DNA from: a virus
Length of the DNA: 64,000 nt
Virus record (IMG/VR): IMGVR_UViG_3300042878_001023
Location: 57,858 to 121,857 of that record
Direction: 5' to 3' (one strand)
Shown: in pieces, positions 1 to 9,815 of the stretch
Position numbering within the stretch: the stretch's first letter is position 1
How the letters are laid out: each line of letters begins with the position of its first letter
Program-made: the position numbers and the translations under genes
Notes under the pieces: model-generated
Databases searched by the model: none
Seen by the model: only the letters and a program-made list of their open reading frames with translations
Told to the model about the DNA's origin: nothing

Positions 1-395
1 AAATCTAAAGTACTAAGATCAGTGTCACCTAATATATCATGTCCTACAAAAGGACCTTGAGCTATTGACCAATTATATGTATAAGGTCCTGTTCCATTTG
101 TTACTGCTGCTGTAAGAGAGGGATAGCTACCCTCAATCCCACTTATTGATACTGACATAGCACAATTCTCACAAGCTGCAGTAAAAAGCTTCTGAAGGGC
201 TACTTCTACATTATCATTTTGTAATATAAGTTTATACTCCTGACACAATAACAAATCTTGACCAGAGTATGCAATACATGCAGAATCTATAATTTCAGAA
301 CATTTAGTATTCTGAATACACTCTTGTGTAATACATGGTTGTGGTGCTGTAAATAAATTTCCTTTACAACTTTTACATTTTTGAATGTTACTCAT
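1..395 (-). CDS. Cys-rich virion/adhesin-like protein, 3' part cut by window edge
   Basis: The ORF starts at 395 and is open to the left edge, so the C-terminus is missing. The N-terminus has CxxC-type cysteines (KCKSC) and further Cys pairs, followed by a segment with an NGTGPYTYNWS-like motif that resembles the SprB repeat (Ig-like) of Bacteroidota adhesins. The next two genes upstream have the same layout, so this is a tandem paralogue. It is probably a surface or tail protein of the virion; position and repeat type support that, but no family was proven. Confidence 0.75.
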   Translation of the reverse strand, partial: MSNIQKCKSCKGNLFTAPQPCITQECIQNTKCSEIIDSACIAYSGQDLLLCQEYKLILQNDNVEVALQKLFTAACENCAMSVSISGIEGSYPSLTAAVTNGTGPYTYNWSIAQGPFVGHDILGDTDLSTLD

Positions 396-425
396 AATAT
401 ATTATCTTAATTGTAAACTAACTGG

Positions 426-1277
426 CTATACTACAGTTCTATTAATAGTACATGTTTGACCGGCTAGATAAATTATAAAAGTAGCTGTTCCAGTTTCATA
501 TGGTGTACCTGTTATTGTAAATGTTAAACTTCCATTTCCATTTGCAAAAGTACCAGCTTGTAAAGTAGCAATTAAATTATTTACTCCAGTAGACAATACT
601 GTTTGTTCACCGTATGGTCCACCATTTCCTCCACTATAAGAAATCACACTTGACACACCACTTGCTGCTACTCCGTTTGTAAGCGTTCCGTTATTTGTTA
701 TTGATGAACAGTCTAATGTATAAGTTTCAGAATTAGCAATTGTATAATAAGCATCTGCTGTACATCCTTTTGCATCTGTAACTTTAAGTTTAATTAATGT
801 TTTATAAATTTTATTTCCAGATGTACCTTGAAAAAAATTATCAATACCCTCTTCAACACTAACATTAAGACCTAAAAGTAAAGATGCGTCAGCAACAACA
901 GGAGGAAGTAAATGACCAGCATACTGTGAATTTTGATTTGCAGACCATTGATAAGTATAAGGTGCTGTACCACCTGTAACTACAGATTCTAATAATAAGT
1001 CATCTGTAGAAGATAAATTAATAGTTACTGCTAAATTACATTTACATAAAAATTCTACTATATTAGATAGTATTTGTGATAATGGATTGTTTGCAAATAT
1101 AATACTCTTAGTACCACACTTAATATCAGCTGTAGTATATTCAAAGCAAAGAGCATTAAACATTTCTGCATCATTACACTTATTTGGTGTAGGGCAAATT
1201 ACTTCAAAAGGTCTAACTGTTTCACAGTTACACGTTTCAAAGTTACATACATTACATTTATTACAATTACTTTCCAT
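426..1277 (-). CDS. Cys-rich SprB-repeat-like virion protein
   Basis: This 283-aa protein has a cysteine-dense N-terminus (CNKCNVC, CNCE) and a central GGTAPYTYQWS motif of the SprB type, followed by Gly/Thr/Asn-rich beta-like sequence. It is a paralogue of the flanking genes (same Cys-rich head, then a beta domain). SprB repeats are known from Flavobacterium gliding adhesins; here the inferred role is a tail-surface adhesin or decoration. It belongs to the distal end of the late minus-strand operon. Exact function is unknown. Confidence 0.7.
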   Translation of the reverse strand: MESNCNKCNVCNFETCNCETVRPFEVICPTPNKCNDAEMFNALCFEYTTADIKCGTKSIIFANNPLSQILSNIVEFLCKCNLAVTINLSSTDDLLLESVVTGGTAPYTYQWSANQNSQYAGHLLPPVVADASLLLGLNVSVEEGIDNFFQGTSGNKIYKTLIKLKVTDAKGCTADAYYTIANSETYTLDCSSITNNGTLTNGVAASGVSSVISYSGGNGGPYGEQTVLSTGVNNLIATLQAGTFANGNGSLTFTITGTPYETGTATFIIYLAGQTCTINRTVV

Positions 1278-1285
1278 TTTTTATT

Positions 1286-1909
1286 TTAATTATGTTCTGG
1301 TTCATATTGACAATCTTCTTCATCAATAACAACAGTATAAAAGAAATCATGACTACAACCAAAAGCATCTATTACTTCAATTCTTATAGTACCAGAATAT
1401 TTATTTGTATTATTATCACCAATATAAAATTTATTAGGTAAACAATATACAACAACATAGAAACCCATACCTCCTTGTCCTACAGGATTAAAACAATCAG
1501 AACTTGTACCTTCTTCATAACTTGAACAATTAGAAATTGTAATACCAGTAAATGGTCCTTGTACTACCGAAGGTTTTATTGTATACGTTGGTGTACCCCC
1601 TGTAATAGCAAAACCCAATGATGAACCTACATATACACCACCTGTTAGAAAATTAAACTCAATATCTATTTCACAATTTTTATTACAGATTGTATCTACA
1701 AGTGTTGTTAATACAGTAGGTAATGATTCTCCTGATTCCACAAGCACCTCACCATTACAAACTATTGGATCTCCTGTATAGTTAACACAATCAAGATCAA
1801 ATATCTGTTCACAGTCTGGTGCAGGTGGACAGTTTCCACCATACTCACAAGGAGTAGGTGGAATAACCACCTTCTTTTTGCATTTACAATTTTTACAATT
1901 TTTTTTCAT
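1286..1909 (-). CDS. Cys-rich SprB-repeat-like virion protein
   Basis: The 207-aa product begins with a Lys/Cys head (KKNCKNCKCKKK) and carries several Cys pairs and a TGGTPTYTIKP segment comparable to the APYTYQW motif of its neighbour. It is the third member of a tandem paralogous set (1-1909), separated from the next gene by only 8 bases. Likely a structural surface protein; inference from position and repeat resemblance. Confidence 0.68.
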   Translation of the reverse strand: MKKNCKNCKCKKKVVIPPTPCEYGGNCPPAPDCEQIFDLDCVNYTGDPIVCNGEVLVESGESLPTVLTTLVDTICNKNCEIDIEFNFLTGGVYVGSSLGFAITGGTPTYTIKPSVVQGPFTGITISNCSSYEEGTSSDCFNPVGQGGMGFYVVVYCLPNKFYIGDNNTNKYSGTIRIEVIDAFGCSHDFFYTVVIDEEDCQYEPEHN

Positions 1910-1929
1910 TTAACACATTGTATTTATTA

Positions 1930-4002
1930 TCATGAACAAACTGATAATGTTGAATCAGAAGTATTACATGGAGCTAAAAATGACATCAAACCGTCCAATC
2001 TGAATCTAAAACCACCAACTTGTCCTGCATTTGCTGCATCACAACTAAATGGCCAAGTTTTAGATGATCCGACTAAATTAGGTTGATATGCTAAACCTGC
2101 TGTTGGAGCATTTGATGTATCCGTATTACTTGTACTAACAAGTTGACTATCATATAAAGGAACAACTTCACCTGTTTTAATTCTACTAACAAACATTCTG
2201 TTTTTAGATGAAAAATCTAGATAATTAAGTGAAAAATTTTCTGTAGCTATAAGTGTGTTAAAACCTAATATACATCCAGGAGTACCACCTGACATAGAGC
2301 CTGTAAACGGTAAACCTACACCAGTTAAAAATACACCATTACCACTAAATTCAATTCCGCGATAAATTAAATGATTATTACCATGTGTAAAACTATTATC
2401 AATTGTACCAGAAGCTAAAACTTCAGGAGGTAATACATTACCACCTCTTGCAAAACGTATTTGCATTGCATGAACTTTTGACTCACCATTATTTATTAAA
2501 GTTGTAGTACTTCCTCCTTCATATATAGCACAAGCATTTGGATCTGAAGTGTAAGCTTGATCTAGCACATTACAAAACATATTATTACGAAATGCATCTG
2601 GTTTATCAATTCCTATTGCAGTTCCTGCTTGACCATTGTCAGCATTACCCATAGGTATCTGAATAACACCTCTAAAATATATTACGTTACCAACTCTTCT
2701 TGCTTGTGGTCTTGCTACACTAGAAGCGTTGTCATACTGAGAAAATCCCAAAAGATAATGCCAACCTGTATCTTTAATAGCCGTTTTTATTTGCCACTGA
2801 TTAGTACTTGGTAATTTAACAACAGTCATATCAATTGCAGAAGTATCTTCTACAATTATTTCTGCTCCATTTACAGTATATGTTGTATCACCTGGATTAG
2901 GACCCACTGCAGATGTAACAGTAATATTATCACCTGCTGCTACAATTGCTTCTTTACCAGCAATAGTATATGTTGTAACATTAGAAACTGTAGTAGGTGT
3001 TACTGTAATATTATCTCCAGCAGCTACAATAGGTAAATTAGCAGATACAGTTACAGTATCTTTATTACCACATCCTGTAGTAGCTGTGGTAGTTGCAACA
3101 TTTACACTTGTATTACCTGCAACAACTTCATATGTTTTATGAGCTTTTCTTATATCAGAAACAGTAATCCATAAGTTAATAAAACTATCACTTAAATTTT
3201 GAGGTGTACCAATCCAAGAACTATATTCTGATTGCATTGCTGTACCGCAATTGAATAGTGATGGTGAAGTTGCTAAAGTAGGGACATAAAGACCAGCTGA
3301 AGTATTAGTTTGAAATTTATAAGCTGTAAATACATTCCCTGGTTGTCCTAAAGAACTTAATAAAGCACAATAACCATGAGTATCATCATTTACTAAAGCT
3401 GTAAGTATAACCTCTAAATTATGTGAAGTACCCGCTAATACACCATCTGGATTATCTTTTAATGTACAGTCTACTATAAAAGATGGTAATACATATGGTA
3501 CTGGAGGTGGTAAGTTTTCTAATATAGTTACTCTGTTATCAATATTGGTAAGTGAAGTATTTATAGTACCTATCTGATCAACAAGACTACAAACTTTTTC
3601 ACCAATCATCTGTACATAATCAAGCAACAACATTGTTGTTTGTGTTGCTGATGTCTTAAAGCAATCTGCTATAGGAACAATACAGTTAGTAGGACACGGG
3701 TCAGTTAGTGCAGCAGGCCCCGGTGTTCCAGTTCCAGCATTACATATTTTGTTAATTAATAACTGTATTAATTCACTAAATGTATCTGGAGGATTATTAC
3801 CAACCTGTAAACATGTAAGATCTAAATTACTTAGATCTAACTGATTCATGATTGTACATAATTCAGTAGCTAAATTATATATTACTGTGGATATACTATC
3901 TCCTGTACATAAACTGATACAGTCTATATTTGGTCCTTGCCAGATAACACAGTTACTAGATACTGGAGAACATGGAGAATTATCTAAATTTAATGGTTTC
4001 AT
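1930..4002 (-). CDS. Large tail/adhesin protein with internal beta repeats
   Basis: This 690-aa protein has an N-terminal Cys-containing region and, near residues 320-390, repeated AAGDNITVT...TYT units of the kind seen in phage fibres. The C-terminal half is beta-like and ends in a Cys-containing tail. The gene starts a subunit preceded by a TTTTGTATATTAT element (4016-4032). Expected role is a tail fibre or tail-tip protein. No enzymatic motif was seen. Confidence 0.7.
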   Translation of the reverse strand: MKPLNLDNSPCSPVSSNCVIWQGPNIDCISLCTGDSISTVIYNLATELCTIMNQLDLSNLDLTCLQVGNNPPDTFSELIQLLINKICNAGTGTPGPAALTDPCPTNCIVPIADCFKTSATQTTMLLLDYVQMIGEKVCSLVDQIGTINTSLTNIDNRVTILENLPPPVPYVLPSFIVDCTLKDNPDGVLAGTSHNLEVILTALVNDDTHGYCALLSSLGQPGNVFTAYKFQTNTSAGLYVPTLATSPSLFNCGTAMQSEYSSWIGTPQNLSDSFINLWITVSDIRKAHKTYEVVAGNTSVNVATTTATTGCGNKDTVTVSANLPIVAAGDNITVTPTTVSNVTTYTIAGKEAIVAAGDNITVTSAVGPNPGDTTYTVNGAEIIVEDTSAIDMTVVKLPSTNQWQIKTAIKDTGWHYLLGFSQYDNASSVARPQARRVGNVIYFRGVIQIPMGNADNGQAGTAIGIDKPDAFRNNMFCNVLDQAYTSDPNACAIYEGGSTTTLINNGESKVHAMQIRFARGGNVLPPEVLASGTIDNSFTHGNNHLIYRGIEFSGNGVFLTGVGLPFTGSMSGGTPGCILGFNTLIATENFSLNYLDFSSKNRMFVSRIKTGEVVPLYDSQLVSTSNTDTSNAPTAGLAYQPNLVGSSKTWPFSCDAANAGQVGGFRFRLDGLMSFLAPCNTSDSTLSVCS

Positions 4003-4015
4003 AATTAATACTAGT

Positions 4016-4032
4016 TAATATAATATACAAAA
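4016..4032 (-). promoter_or_regulatory. Late promoter-like GTATATTAT element
   Basis: On the minus strand this reads TTTTGTATATTATATTA, 14 bases before the start of the 690-aa tail gene. The same TTTTGTATATTAT core recurs before other minus-strand units (near 26605, 29580, 33340, 37410). Promoter function is inferred from recurrence and position. Confidence 0.45.
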
Positions 4033-4040
4033 TAATATTG

Positions 4041-5618
4041 TTAATTACAATATGGATTACTACAACAGTCTGTTGAAATACTACATACTATAGACTTGTC
4101 TCTTAGTGATGCTAAGTCAATAAGTTCTTTTCTTATTAAAGATTGTTCATCTTCTTCCGGACAGCAATTTGAAATACCATATCTTTCAGTAAGAACTCTA
4201 TGATATAATATTTCTGCAGCTCTACAAGAAATAGATTCAAATTTATCTGGAGTACAGGCAGGAACCGTATAACCTGGTTCTACTAATCTACCTGTTCTTT
4301 GTACTGGACAAACCCAAGGATTAGAATTAAACAAAGTTATACCAGAAGATAATATAAGACTATTATCAATACATGCTCCATATTCTATAACAATGTCTGT
4401 TACAGGATCAATTGGAATAACCCAGCCAGCACTACAGAATTTATCACTTGTTTCATTTGGTTCAAGTGTAAACTGAGGTTCCAAAATTTCACCACCATCA
4501 TCATAAATATAATACTGATATGTTTTTGCTACTGCAGAATCATTTGTTACTCTGATACATCCAACCTCTGCTTCTGGTTTACAATCAATACAAGTTTCAA
4601 ATTCAGCAGCTATTTGTATCTCTACACTTAGTTGTCCTGTAAGTAAAGTGTGTTCTTCAACATTCCAACATATTGGATTATTTACAAGATTGATTACTTT
4701 ACCCACATAAGTTGTCATGTTAGTATATGTGATAATTGGCGCAGCAAAACCTTCACAGTCTGTAAGAATCCAATATTCTCTCAAACATATCTCACAATTT
4801 TTAAAGTTTTCTTCAATAGTTATAACTGATGTTGTAGGAGGCTTAATATTTATTTGCTCAATGCTCCAGCATCCACCACATGTTGAATCTGTAATTGTTC
4901 TACCTACGTAAGCAGATAAATCTTGTTCAGTAAATTTTACTTCACCTGTCTCACAGTTAGTAACTCTATAAGCAATTACAGGAAGGCAATCAATACATGC
5001 AGCATATGATTTACTTACAACAACAGAAACTGCACAATCACAATCTTCTACTGACTCAGCTTTACTTATAGTCCAGCAACCATCTTCACCAACAAGACTT
5101 ACAATTTTATTTTGAGCCCATAATGTTTCTAAAGCAGAAGACGTAGATTGAATAACAATTAAAGGATCCGCACAATTTGTTAACAAGTAACAAGTTGGTT
5201 GACTAACACATGGTTGTCCTTCAACACATTCTCCATTAAAAACTATAGCAGGTGTACCACTAGTTGTAGAAACTTGTGGTATAATTTTAGTACATATGTT
5301 TGTGGGACCCGCAGCTGAAGATAATACATCATCTGTATTAACATAAGTAATAGCACCTGATGTTACATAATAACAATATTCAGCCACTGCTGTTGGTTCA
5401 CCTGTAACAACTACTTCTGAAGGACTAGGACAATTGCTTTGATCAGGATTTAATACTACATAATAAGTTCCACCATATACACCACTTATTGTAACATCAA
5501 AATTAAAAAATTTATTAGTGTCAACAACATCAATAGTAGACCAATACAAAATTTCTTGTAATTCTGCAGGATTATCTTTTACTGGATATAATATGTAACA
5601 TTTAGGTCTTACTGCCAT
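4041..5618 (-). CDS. Cys-rich repeat structural protein
   Basis: The 525-aa product contains at least three tandem units of roughly 75-85 residues with the pattern Y-x-L/V-T-N/D-C near the start and a CW-x-I/V-x-x motif near the end (for example YLLTNC, YRVTNC, YWILTDC; GCWTI, GCWSI, ICWNV). The N-terminus has YYVVLNPDQS-type Ig-like sequence. The even number of conserved cysteines per unit suggests disulfide or metal stabilisation. Probably a tail or virion-surface protein given its neighbours; family not identified. Confidence 0.7.
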   Translation of the reverse strand: MAVRPKCYILYPVKDNPAELQEILYWSTIDVVDTNKFFNFDVTISGVYGGTYYVVLNPDQSNCPSPSEVVVTGEPTAVAEYCYYVTSGAITYVNTDDVLSSAAGPTNICTKIIPQVSTTSGTPAIVFNGECVEGQPCVSQPTCYLLTNCADPLIVIQSTSSALETLWAQNKIVSLVGEDGCWTISKAESVEDCDCAVSVVVSKSYAACIDCLPVIAYRVTNCETGEVKFTEQDLSAYVGRTITDSTCGGCWSIEQINIKPPTTSVITIEENFKNCEICLREYWILTDCEGFAAPIITYTNMTTYVGKVINLVNNPICWNVEEHTLLTGQLSVEIQIAAEFETCIDCKPEAEVGCIRVTNDSAVAKTYQYYIYDDGGEILEPQFTLEPNETSDKFCSAGWVIPIDPVTDIVIEYGACIDNSLILSSGITLFNSNPWVCPVQRTGRLVEPGYTVPACTPDKFESISCRAAEILYHRVLTERYGISNCCPEEDEQSLIRKELIDLASLRDKSIVCSISTDCCSNPYCN

Positions 5619-5624
5619 GATAGT

Positions 5625-5837
5625 TTATTTTTTAATTGTGTTCACATATCTGTTTGCACCCCATACATTTTTTTGTACAGTTAGTGTTGGTGAACCTGTT
5701 GTAGTAGTTGTTGTAGGTTTAGAAGTTAAACCTTTTTCATAAAATGATATGCAGTTTGTACAACAAGCTTTACCATCTCTAGCAGTTTTTCTTTGGCATC
5801 CGCAAGATAGTCTTGCACCACAATTTGAACATGTCAT
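5625..5837 (-). CDS. Small zinc-ribbon-like Cys-rich protein
   Basis: This 70-aa protein has CSNCGARLSCGC and CCTNC motifs in the first 30 residues, consistent with metal-binding knuckles, then a short Thr run and a basic tail. It sits 6 bases after the Cys-rich 525-aa gene in the same operon and may be a virion-associated small protein. Function unknown. Confidence 0.65.
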   Translation of the reverse strand: MTCSNCGARLSCGCQRKTARDGKACCTNCISFYEKGLTSKPTTTTTTGSPTLTVQKNVWGANRYVNTIKK

Positions 5838-5860
5838 AATAGTTAGTTTTTAAATTAGTA

Positions 5861-6430
5861 TTAACAGTTTTTACATTCAAATTTATTCAAAAGTTTTAAA
5901 GCATAGTTATATAATGTCATACCTTTTTGAGATTCATGACAAAATTCTACTTTAGACTTTGCTGCATCAAGATACATTTTAATCAATCTTAATCTTTCTA
6001 GCCTTTCTTTAACCTTAGCTGGTGGATCACATGCAGCAACTTCTAAGCTACATAAGATTTTTTCATATTTGTTTAATGCTTTTGAAATTCTTAAATGATT
6101 GTACTGTACAAATACTTGATCATTAGGAGAAACACTGTAGGTAATGTTATATACACCATCCGGTATATCAGAATATGTACTTCCGCAACCTTCTTTTTGT
6201 ATAGCTAAATCACAAGCTGTAATATTTGTATGACCAAATTCTACAAAGTCTTGTGTCTTTGTTGCACTTAGTTCTACGGAATGAGCAAATCCTGGTACAC
6301 CAATTTGTAATTTAGGACACAGTATTGGAATACTTGGATTACTTGTCTGATATATACTTGTATCAAATATTTTCAATACACAAGTATTCATAACAGTTGG
6401 GACTTCTAAACTTAATACATGATTTGCCAT
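5861..6430 (-). CDS. Conserved tail-module protein
   Basis: The 189-aa protein has an N-terminal beta-rich part (about residues 1-115) with scattered cysteines and a helical C-terminal third ending in a CKNC pair. It lies directly downstream of the 529-aa putative sheath/tube gene and its terminator. The arrangement of a beta domain and helical tail in a tail operon suggests a tail structural component. I do not recognise a named family. Confidence 0.65.
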   Translation of the reverse strand: MANHVLSLEVPTVMNTCVLKIFDTSIYQTSNPSIPILCPKLQIGVPGFAHSVELSATKTQDFVEFGHTNITACDLAIQKEGCGSTYSDIPDGVYNITYSVSPNDQVFVQYNHLRISKALNKYEKILCSLEVAACDPPAKVKERLERLRLIKMYLDAAKSKVEFCHESQKGMTLYNYALKLLNKFECKNC

Positions 6431-6440
6431 ATGCTATAAA

Positions 6441-6484
6441 ATAAAAAAAGGAGAGAAGAATTTGAAACTCTCACTCTCCTTTTA
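6441..6484 (-). terminator. Rho-independent terminator after the sheath/tube-like gene
   Basis: An inverted repeat AAAAGGAGAG / CTCTCCTTTT (6446-6455 with 6474-6483) is followed on the minus strand by a T run at 6443-6449. It directly follows the stop of the 529-aa gene. Confidence 0.75.
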
Positions 6485-6500
6485 AAGTTTATTATTTTTT

Positions 6501-8090
6501 TTATCTGATTGTTTCAGGAATGTTCACAACTGATACACAGTTTGTACCACAACTAAATGTTTCTAAACCATCACAGTTATTTCCACAAGCATTTAACCAA
6601 GCTTCAACAAATGTTTTTAAAGCTTGTCCTTGTCCACCATCAGTTGGAGTTACAGTAGATGCAACAATAATCTCTAATAAGTATTGATCATTATCAAAAG
6701 TACTAGATGCATTGTTGAAACGCGGAACATGGTGTTGAATATAAAATCTATTGTAAGATGAATCTCTATCAATAACATTCAACATTTGGTTTCCTTGAGT
6801 AATCTCACGGATACGGAAATCAGAATGGAAGAAGTTTTGTCTGTATCTTTCTGAAAGAATTACATCTCTCAATACAGTTTCACCTAAACCATTTGCTTGT
6901 CTTCCTTGACACTCAGTAATTACACACAATCCTTGGAATGTACATGGGTCACCGTTTAAGTCAGTTTCAGAAGCATACAATCTTACTGGTTCTTTTTCAT
7001 AGAAGTCAGAAACTTGGAATGTACAATCACCAAATTTAGTATCTACATAAGCACCAAATAATGTGATACCTGCATATTGACCAACAACGTGACCAGGAGA
7101 TACATAATTATCCCAAGTACCACCGATTGTATAACCTGCTGGAGGTGTAACACCTGTTAAATCAGATCCTGGTTTGTACCATAATGTATTATTCTCAGCA
7201 GTAACTACAGGATAGATGAAAGGAGCAATTAATGGAGAATCAACAATTTGTTGAGCCCATTTAATATATACCTCAGTAGCATCTACAGCAGTTGGAACAA
7301 TGTTTCCAGTTGGGCAACATCCTGTGTAAGCAGTTAATGTTAAGTAAGCATTGTGATTTAAGAATCTTAATGCAGGAGAACCTTTAATATCTAAACGTAA
7401 GTTATAAGTTTCACCACATAAGAAATCTTTTTTACAATTATCTTTAGCACCAGCAGTATCTACAGTTAAAATAACTTCAGTAACAGCACCACCATTAGAT
7501 AATAATTGACCAGCAATAGAAGTTAATGTATCAGATACTGCATATCCTGTACCACCATTAACAATTTCTACTACAGTAGCTTGACCACCTACAACAGTTA
7601 CTTTAGCAATGAATCCAGAACCTGAACCACCAGAGAAAGCAATTTCATTATAAACACCATCAACAATGTTTGCACCATCATTAGTGATTGTCAAACTTAA
7701 TACTTGGTCATCTGTAAATGGAGTATATCCTACATGGATAACATTTTGAGATGCTGGACAAGCTGGAGCAAAGTAAAATTTGCTTACATACTTAGGGTTG
7801 ATTTCTTTAGACTTGTTAGACTCTAAATAACCACCGTGGAAAGGTCCAATTTTATCATTTGAAAATAAAGAACCTGATGCCAAAATTAATGGACAACATC
7901 CTGAACCACTGAAAGTAGTTGGTTGAATCAACCAAGTTTTTGGATTAACAAAAGCATACTGCCCAGCTGTTAAAATGTTTCCTGTTGTTCCTAAGACACC
8001 ACCTGCTTTAGCAGTGTAACCTTGTGTACCCGGAGATAAAGCATTTACCCCTACAAAGGATTTTTGAAATGCATGATTAAAATAACTCAT
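6501..8090 (-). CDS. Major tail-module structural protein (sheath/tube-like)
   Basis: This 529-aa product begins with a FVGVNALSPGTQGY-type segment. Residues 160-205 hold a Gly-rich beta unit (GGSGSGF, GGQATVVEIVNGGTGY) of the kind inserted in many phage tail and adhesin proteins, and the C-terminus has further cysteines (CGNNCDG, CGTNC). It has a long A-rich leader (AAAACAAAACAAAAATG) and its own terminator, both consistent with high expression. Location between head-tail connector genes and tail genes suggests a main tail protein; sheath versus tube cannot be decided here. Confidence 0.6.
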   Translation of the reverse strand: MSYFNHAFQKSFVGVNALSPGTQGYTAKAGGVLGTTGNILTAGQYAFVNPKTWLIQPTTFSGSGCCPLILASGSLFSNDKIGPFHGGYLESNKSKEINPKYVSKFYFAPACPASQNVIHVGYTPFTDDQVLSLTITNDGANIVDGVYNEIAFSGGSGSGFIAKVTVVGGQATVVEIVNGGTGYAVSDTLTSIAGQLLSNGGAVTEVILTVDTAGAKDNCKKDFLCGETYNLRLDIKGSPALRFLNHNAYLTLTAYTGCCPTGNIVPTAVDATEVYIKWAQQIVDSPLIAPFIYPVVTAENNTLWYKPGSDLTGVTPPAGYTIGGTWDNYVSPGHVVGQYAGITLFGAYVDTKFGDCTFQVSDFYEKEPVRLYASETDLNGDPCTFQGLCVITECQGRQANGLGETVLRDVILSERYRQNFFHSDFRIREITQGNQMLNVIDRDSSYNRFYIQHHVPRFNNASSTFDNDQYLLEIIVASTVTPTDGGQGQALKTFVEAWLNACGNNCDGLETFSCGTNCVSVVNIPETIR

Positions 8091-8156
8091 TTTTGTTTTG
8101 TTTTAGTTAATAAATAAATACTATATAATATAGTGAAAGATTTTATAAAATCAAAA

Positions 8157-8609
8157 TTATTTCAAGAAAAGTAATTTATATTTTGCAGAATTCATTGTAG
8201 ACTTGATTGTATCAAGATCATTAACAATTTCTGAGTATGGCATTTTGTCTTGTAACTTACATACCATATCACACATATCTTTTAAATAATCTATAGCATC
8301 AGCAACTGTATCCAACTTTCTTGGAGCAACTTCTGCATAGGATAATAATTTTTCATGAGCACCTTGGAAACTTTCTGCTAAATCATCAGCATGTCCAGGT
8401 AATGCATCATATAAATCATTCAATGCTTTATGTGCAGCATATGAACCTGTACCTGTTATTTTTAAATGTAACTTATGAATACTTGTAGAAGCATTCATTA
8501 ATTCACTTACACAGGCTGCTGTAAGAGATTCTATGTTTCCTCCAGCTGGAGCAGAAGCATATTCACCATTTGATTTTGTAGCCATTGGCCTTTTTAACAT
8601 TCTTTGCAT
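8157..8609 (-). CDS. Helical head-tail module protein
   Basis: The 150-aa protein is predominantly helical (leucine-, alanine- and lysine-rich from residue 25 on). It lies between the 232-aa connector-like gene and the tail protein, with 2 bases separating it from the former. It may be a tail completion or assembly protein. A downstream Met (MATKSNGEY) 8 residues in is an alternative start. No recognised family. Confidence 0.6.
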   Translation of the reverse strand: MQRMLKRPMATKSNGEYASAPAGGNIESLTAACVSELMNASTSIHKLHLKITGTGSYAAHKALNDLYDALPGHADDLAESFQGAHEKLLSYAEVAPRKLDTVADAIDYLKDMCDMVCKLQDKMPYSEIVNDLDTIKSTMNSAKYKLLFLK

Positions 8610-8611
8610 GA

Positions 8612-9310
8612 TTAGTTATTTTTTTCTGATGATTGAGAATTTCTACTGTATTGGTTTGTAGATTCAATATCTCCAGCTATTATTGCTGTAGCATCATCAA
8701 TTAGTAATTCAATTATATCATCTTTAAATTCACATGTTATATCAGCAGCTGCAATAGCATTTGTATAAGGATCTGAGCAGTCTAAAAATTCTACTCTTCT
8801 TGGTTGTCTATAATATATTAATGATAATGCTCCTATAGTAAAATCCCCATTAGTGTAAACATTAACATTATTATTGCTTAGAGTAGCAAAGGTTTCCCCC
8901 CACTCAAAGCTTGGTTGTTTTGCTTTATCTCTTAAAAGTTCAGATACATTAGATTCTTCTGTAAGATAAATCATCATCCTCCGGTTATCACAACAACCTT
9001 TTTCTCCAGTAAAATCTACTCGCTTCCATGCTAAATAATTAGTAGGTAAAGCAGCAGAATAAAAAATTTGTTTATTAACAGGAGTCAATTGAGTTGTGGT
9101 AAGTAAAACCTGTAAGTCATCCTTTCTTCTATTAGTTTGCTCATCACCTTCTTTAACAAGATTCAATCCATGAAGTTGTCTTCTTACCCATTCTACCTGA
9201 GCTTTATTAAATGCCTCAACTATTTGCCAACATTGGATGTTGTCGTAATCTTGGCTATCAAGCTTATTGAGACGCTGCTTAACTTTTATTTCAATTGTAC
9301 TGTTTAACAT
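8612..9310 (-). CDS. Putative head-tail connector protein
   Basis: The 232-aa product has a helical N-terminal half (KQRLNKLDSQDYDN, ACQIVEAFNKAQVEWVRRQ-like sequence) and a mixed C-terminal half. Size and position between the capsid-associated genes and the main tail gene fit a ring or connector protein of the neck. This is inference from gene order. Confidence 0.5.
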   Translation of the reverse strand: MLNSTIEIKVKQRLNKLDSQDYDNIQCWQIVEAFNKAQVEWVRRQLHGLNLVKEGDEQTNRRKDDLQVLLTTTQLTPVNKQIFYSAALPTNYLAWKRVDFTGEKGCCDNRRMMIYLTEESNVSELLRDKAKQPSFEWGETFATLSNNNVNVYTNGDFTIGALSLIYYRQPRRVEFLDCSDPYTNAIAAADITCEFKDDIIELLIDDATAIIAGDIESTNQYSRNSQSSEKNN

Positions 9311-9316
9311 TACATT

Positions 9317-9652
9317 TTATTTTAATGATCTATGTTTTTTAGTTCCTCCATAAATACCTGCAACAGCAGCAGCTGTACCAACAGCAATACCAGTAGCTTT
9401 AGCTTTATTGGATATCTTAACTTTTTCAGGATTTTTTATAGCTGTGGTTGTTGCAGCAGCACCTTTATCAGAAACTGGTTTACCAGCAGATGCCCAATCT
9501 GAAAAAGATTTTTTAACAGTACTTGTAGGCTTACTAGCTTTGTAAGTAGTTTTAGCAGCTTTCATTCCTTCATTAATACTTTTAGCACCTCTTACAACAG
9601 TTTTGATAGCTTTACCCATCATTGCTTTTGGAAGTTCTTTTTTCTTTGCCAT
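9317..9652 (-). CDS. Lys-rich MAK-type virion protein
   Basis: The 111-aa product is rich in Lys, Ala and Thr, starts MAKKKELPKAM and has a C-terminal hydrophobic stretch (about 85-103, AVGTAAAVAGIYGGT) that could be one membrane-like or packing helix. It is the last of a row of short basic genes following the capsid gene. Probable virion or capsid-interior component; function unknown. Confidence 0.6.
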   Translation of the reverse strand: MAKKKELPKAMMGKAIKTVVRGAKSINEGMKAAKTTYKASKPTSTVKKSFSDWASAGKPVSDKGAAATTTAIKNPEKVKISNKAKATGIAVGTAAAVAGIYGGTKKHRSLK

Positions 9653-9654
9653 AA

Positions 9655-9813
9655 TTATTTCTTTTTTGCCATTGCTTTAAAAGTCTTAGCTAACTGTTTA
9701 GCTTTACCTGTACAACCAGGTTTAGTTATAGGGGTACATTTACCTTTTGTACCCCTTTTCTTAATATCAGCTGTAGCTTTTTGAATCCAGTTTTTATCTT
9801 TTTTCTCAGCCAT
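9655..9813 (-). CDS. 52-aa Lys-rich small protein
   Basis: A short ORF with ATG at 9813 and TAA at 9655 fills the gap between two basic genes with 1-2 base spacing. The protein starts MAEKKDKNWIQKA and contains KGKCTP and KPGCTGKAK motifs with two Cys, ending in AMAKKK. Tight packing and composition match the surrounding MAK-type genes, which supports it as real. Probably a packaged basic protein. Confidence 0.7.
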   Translation of the reverse strand: MAEKKDKNWIQKATADIKKRGTKGKCTPITKPGCTGKAKQLAKTFKAMAKKK

Positions 9814-9815
9814 TA

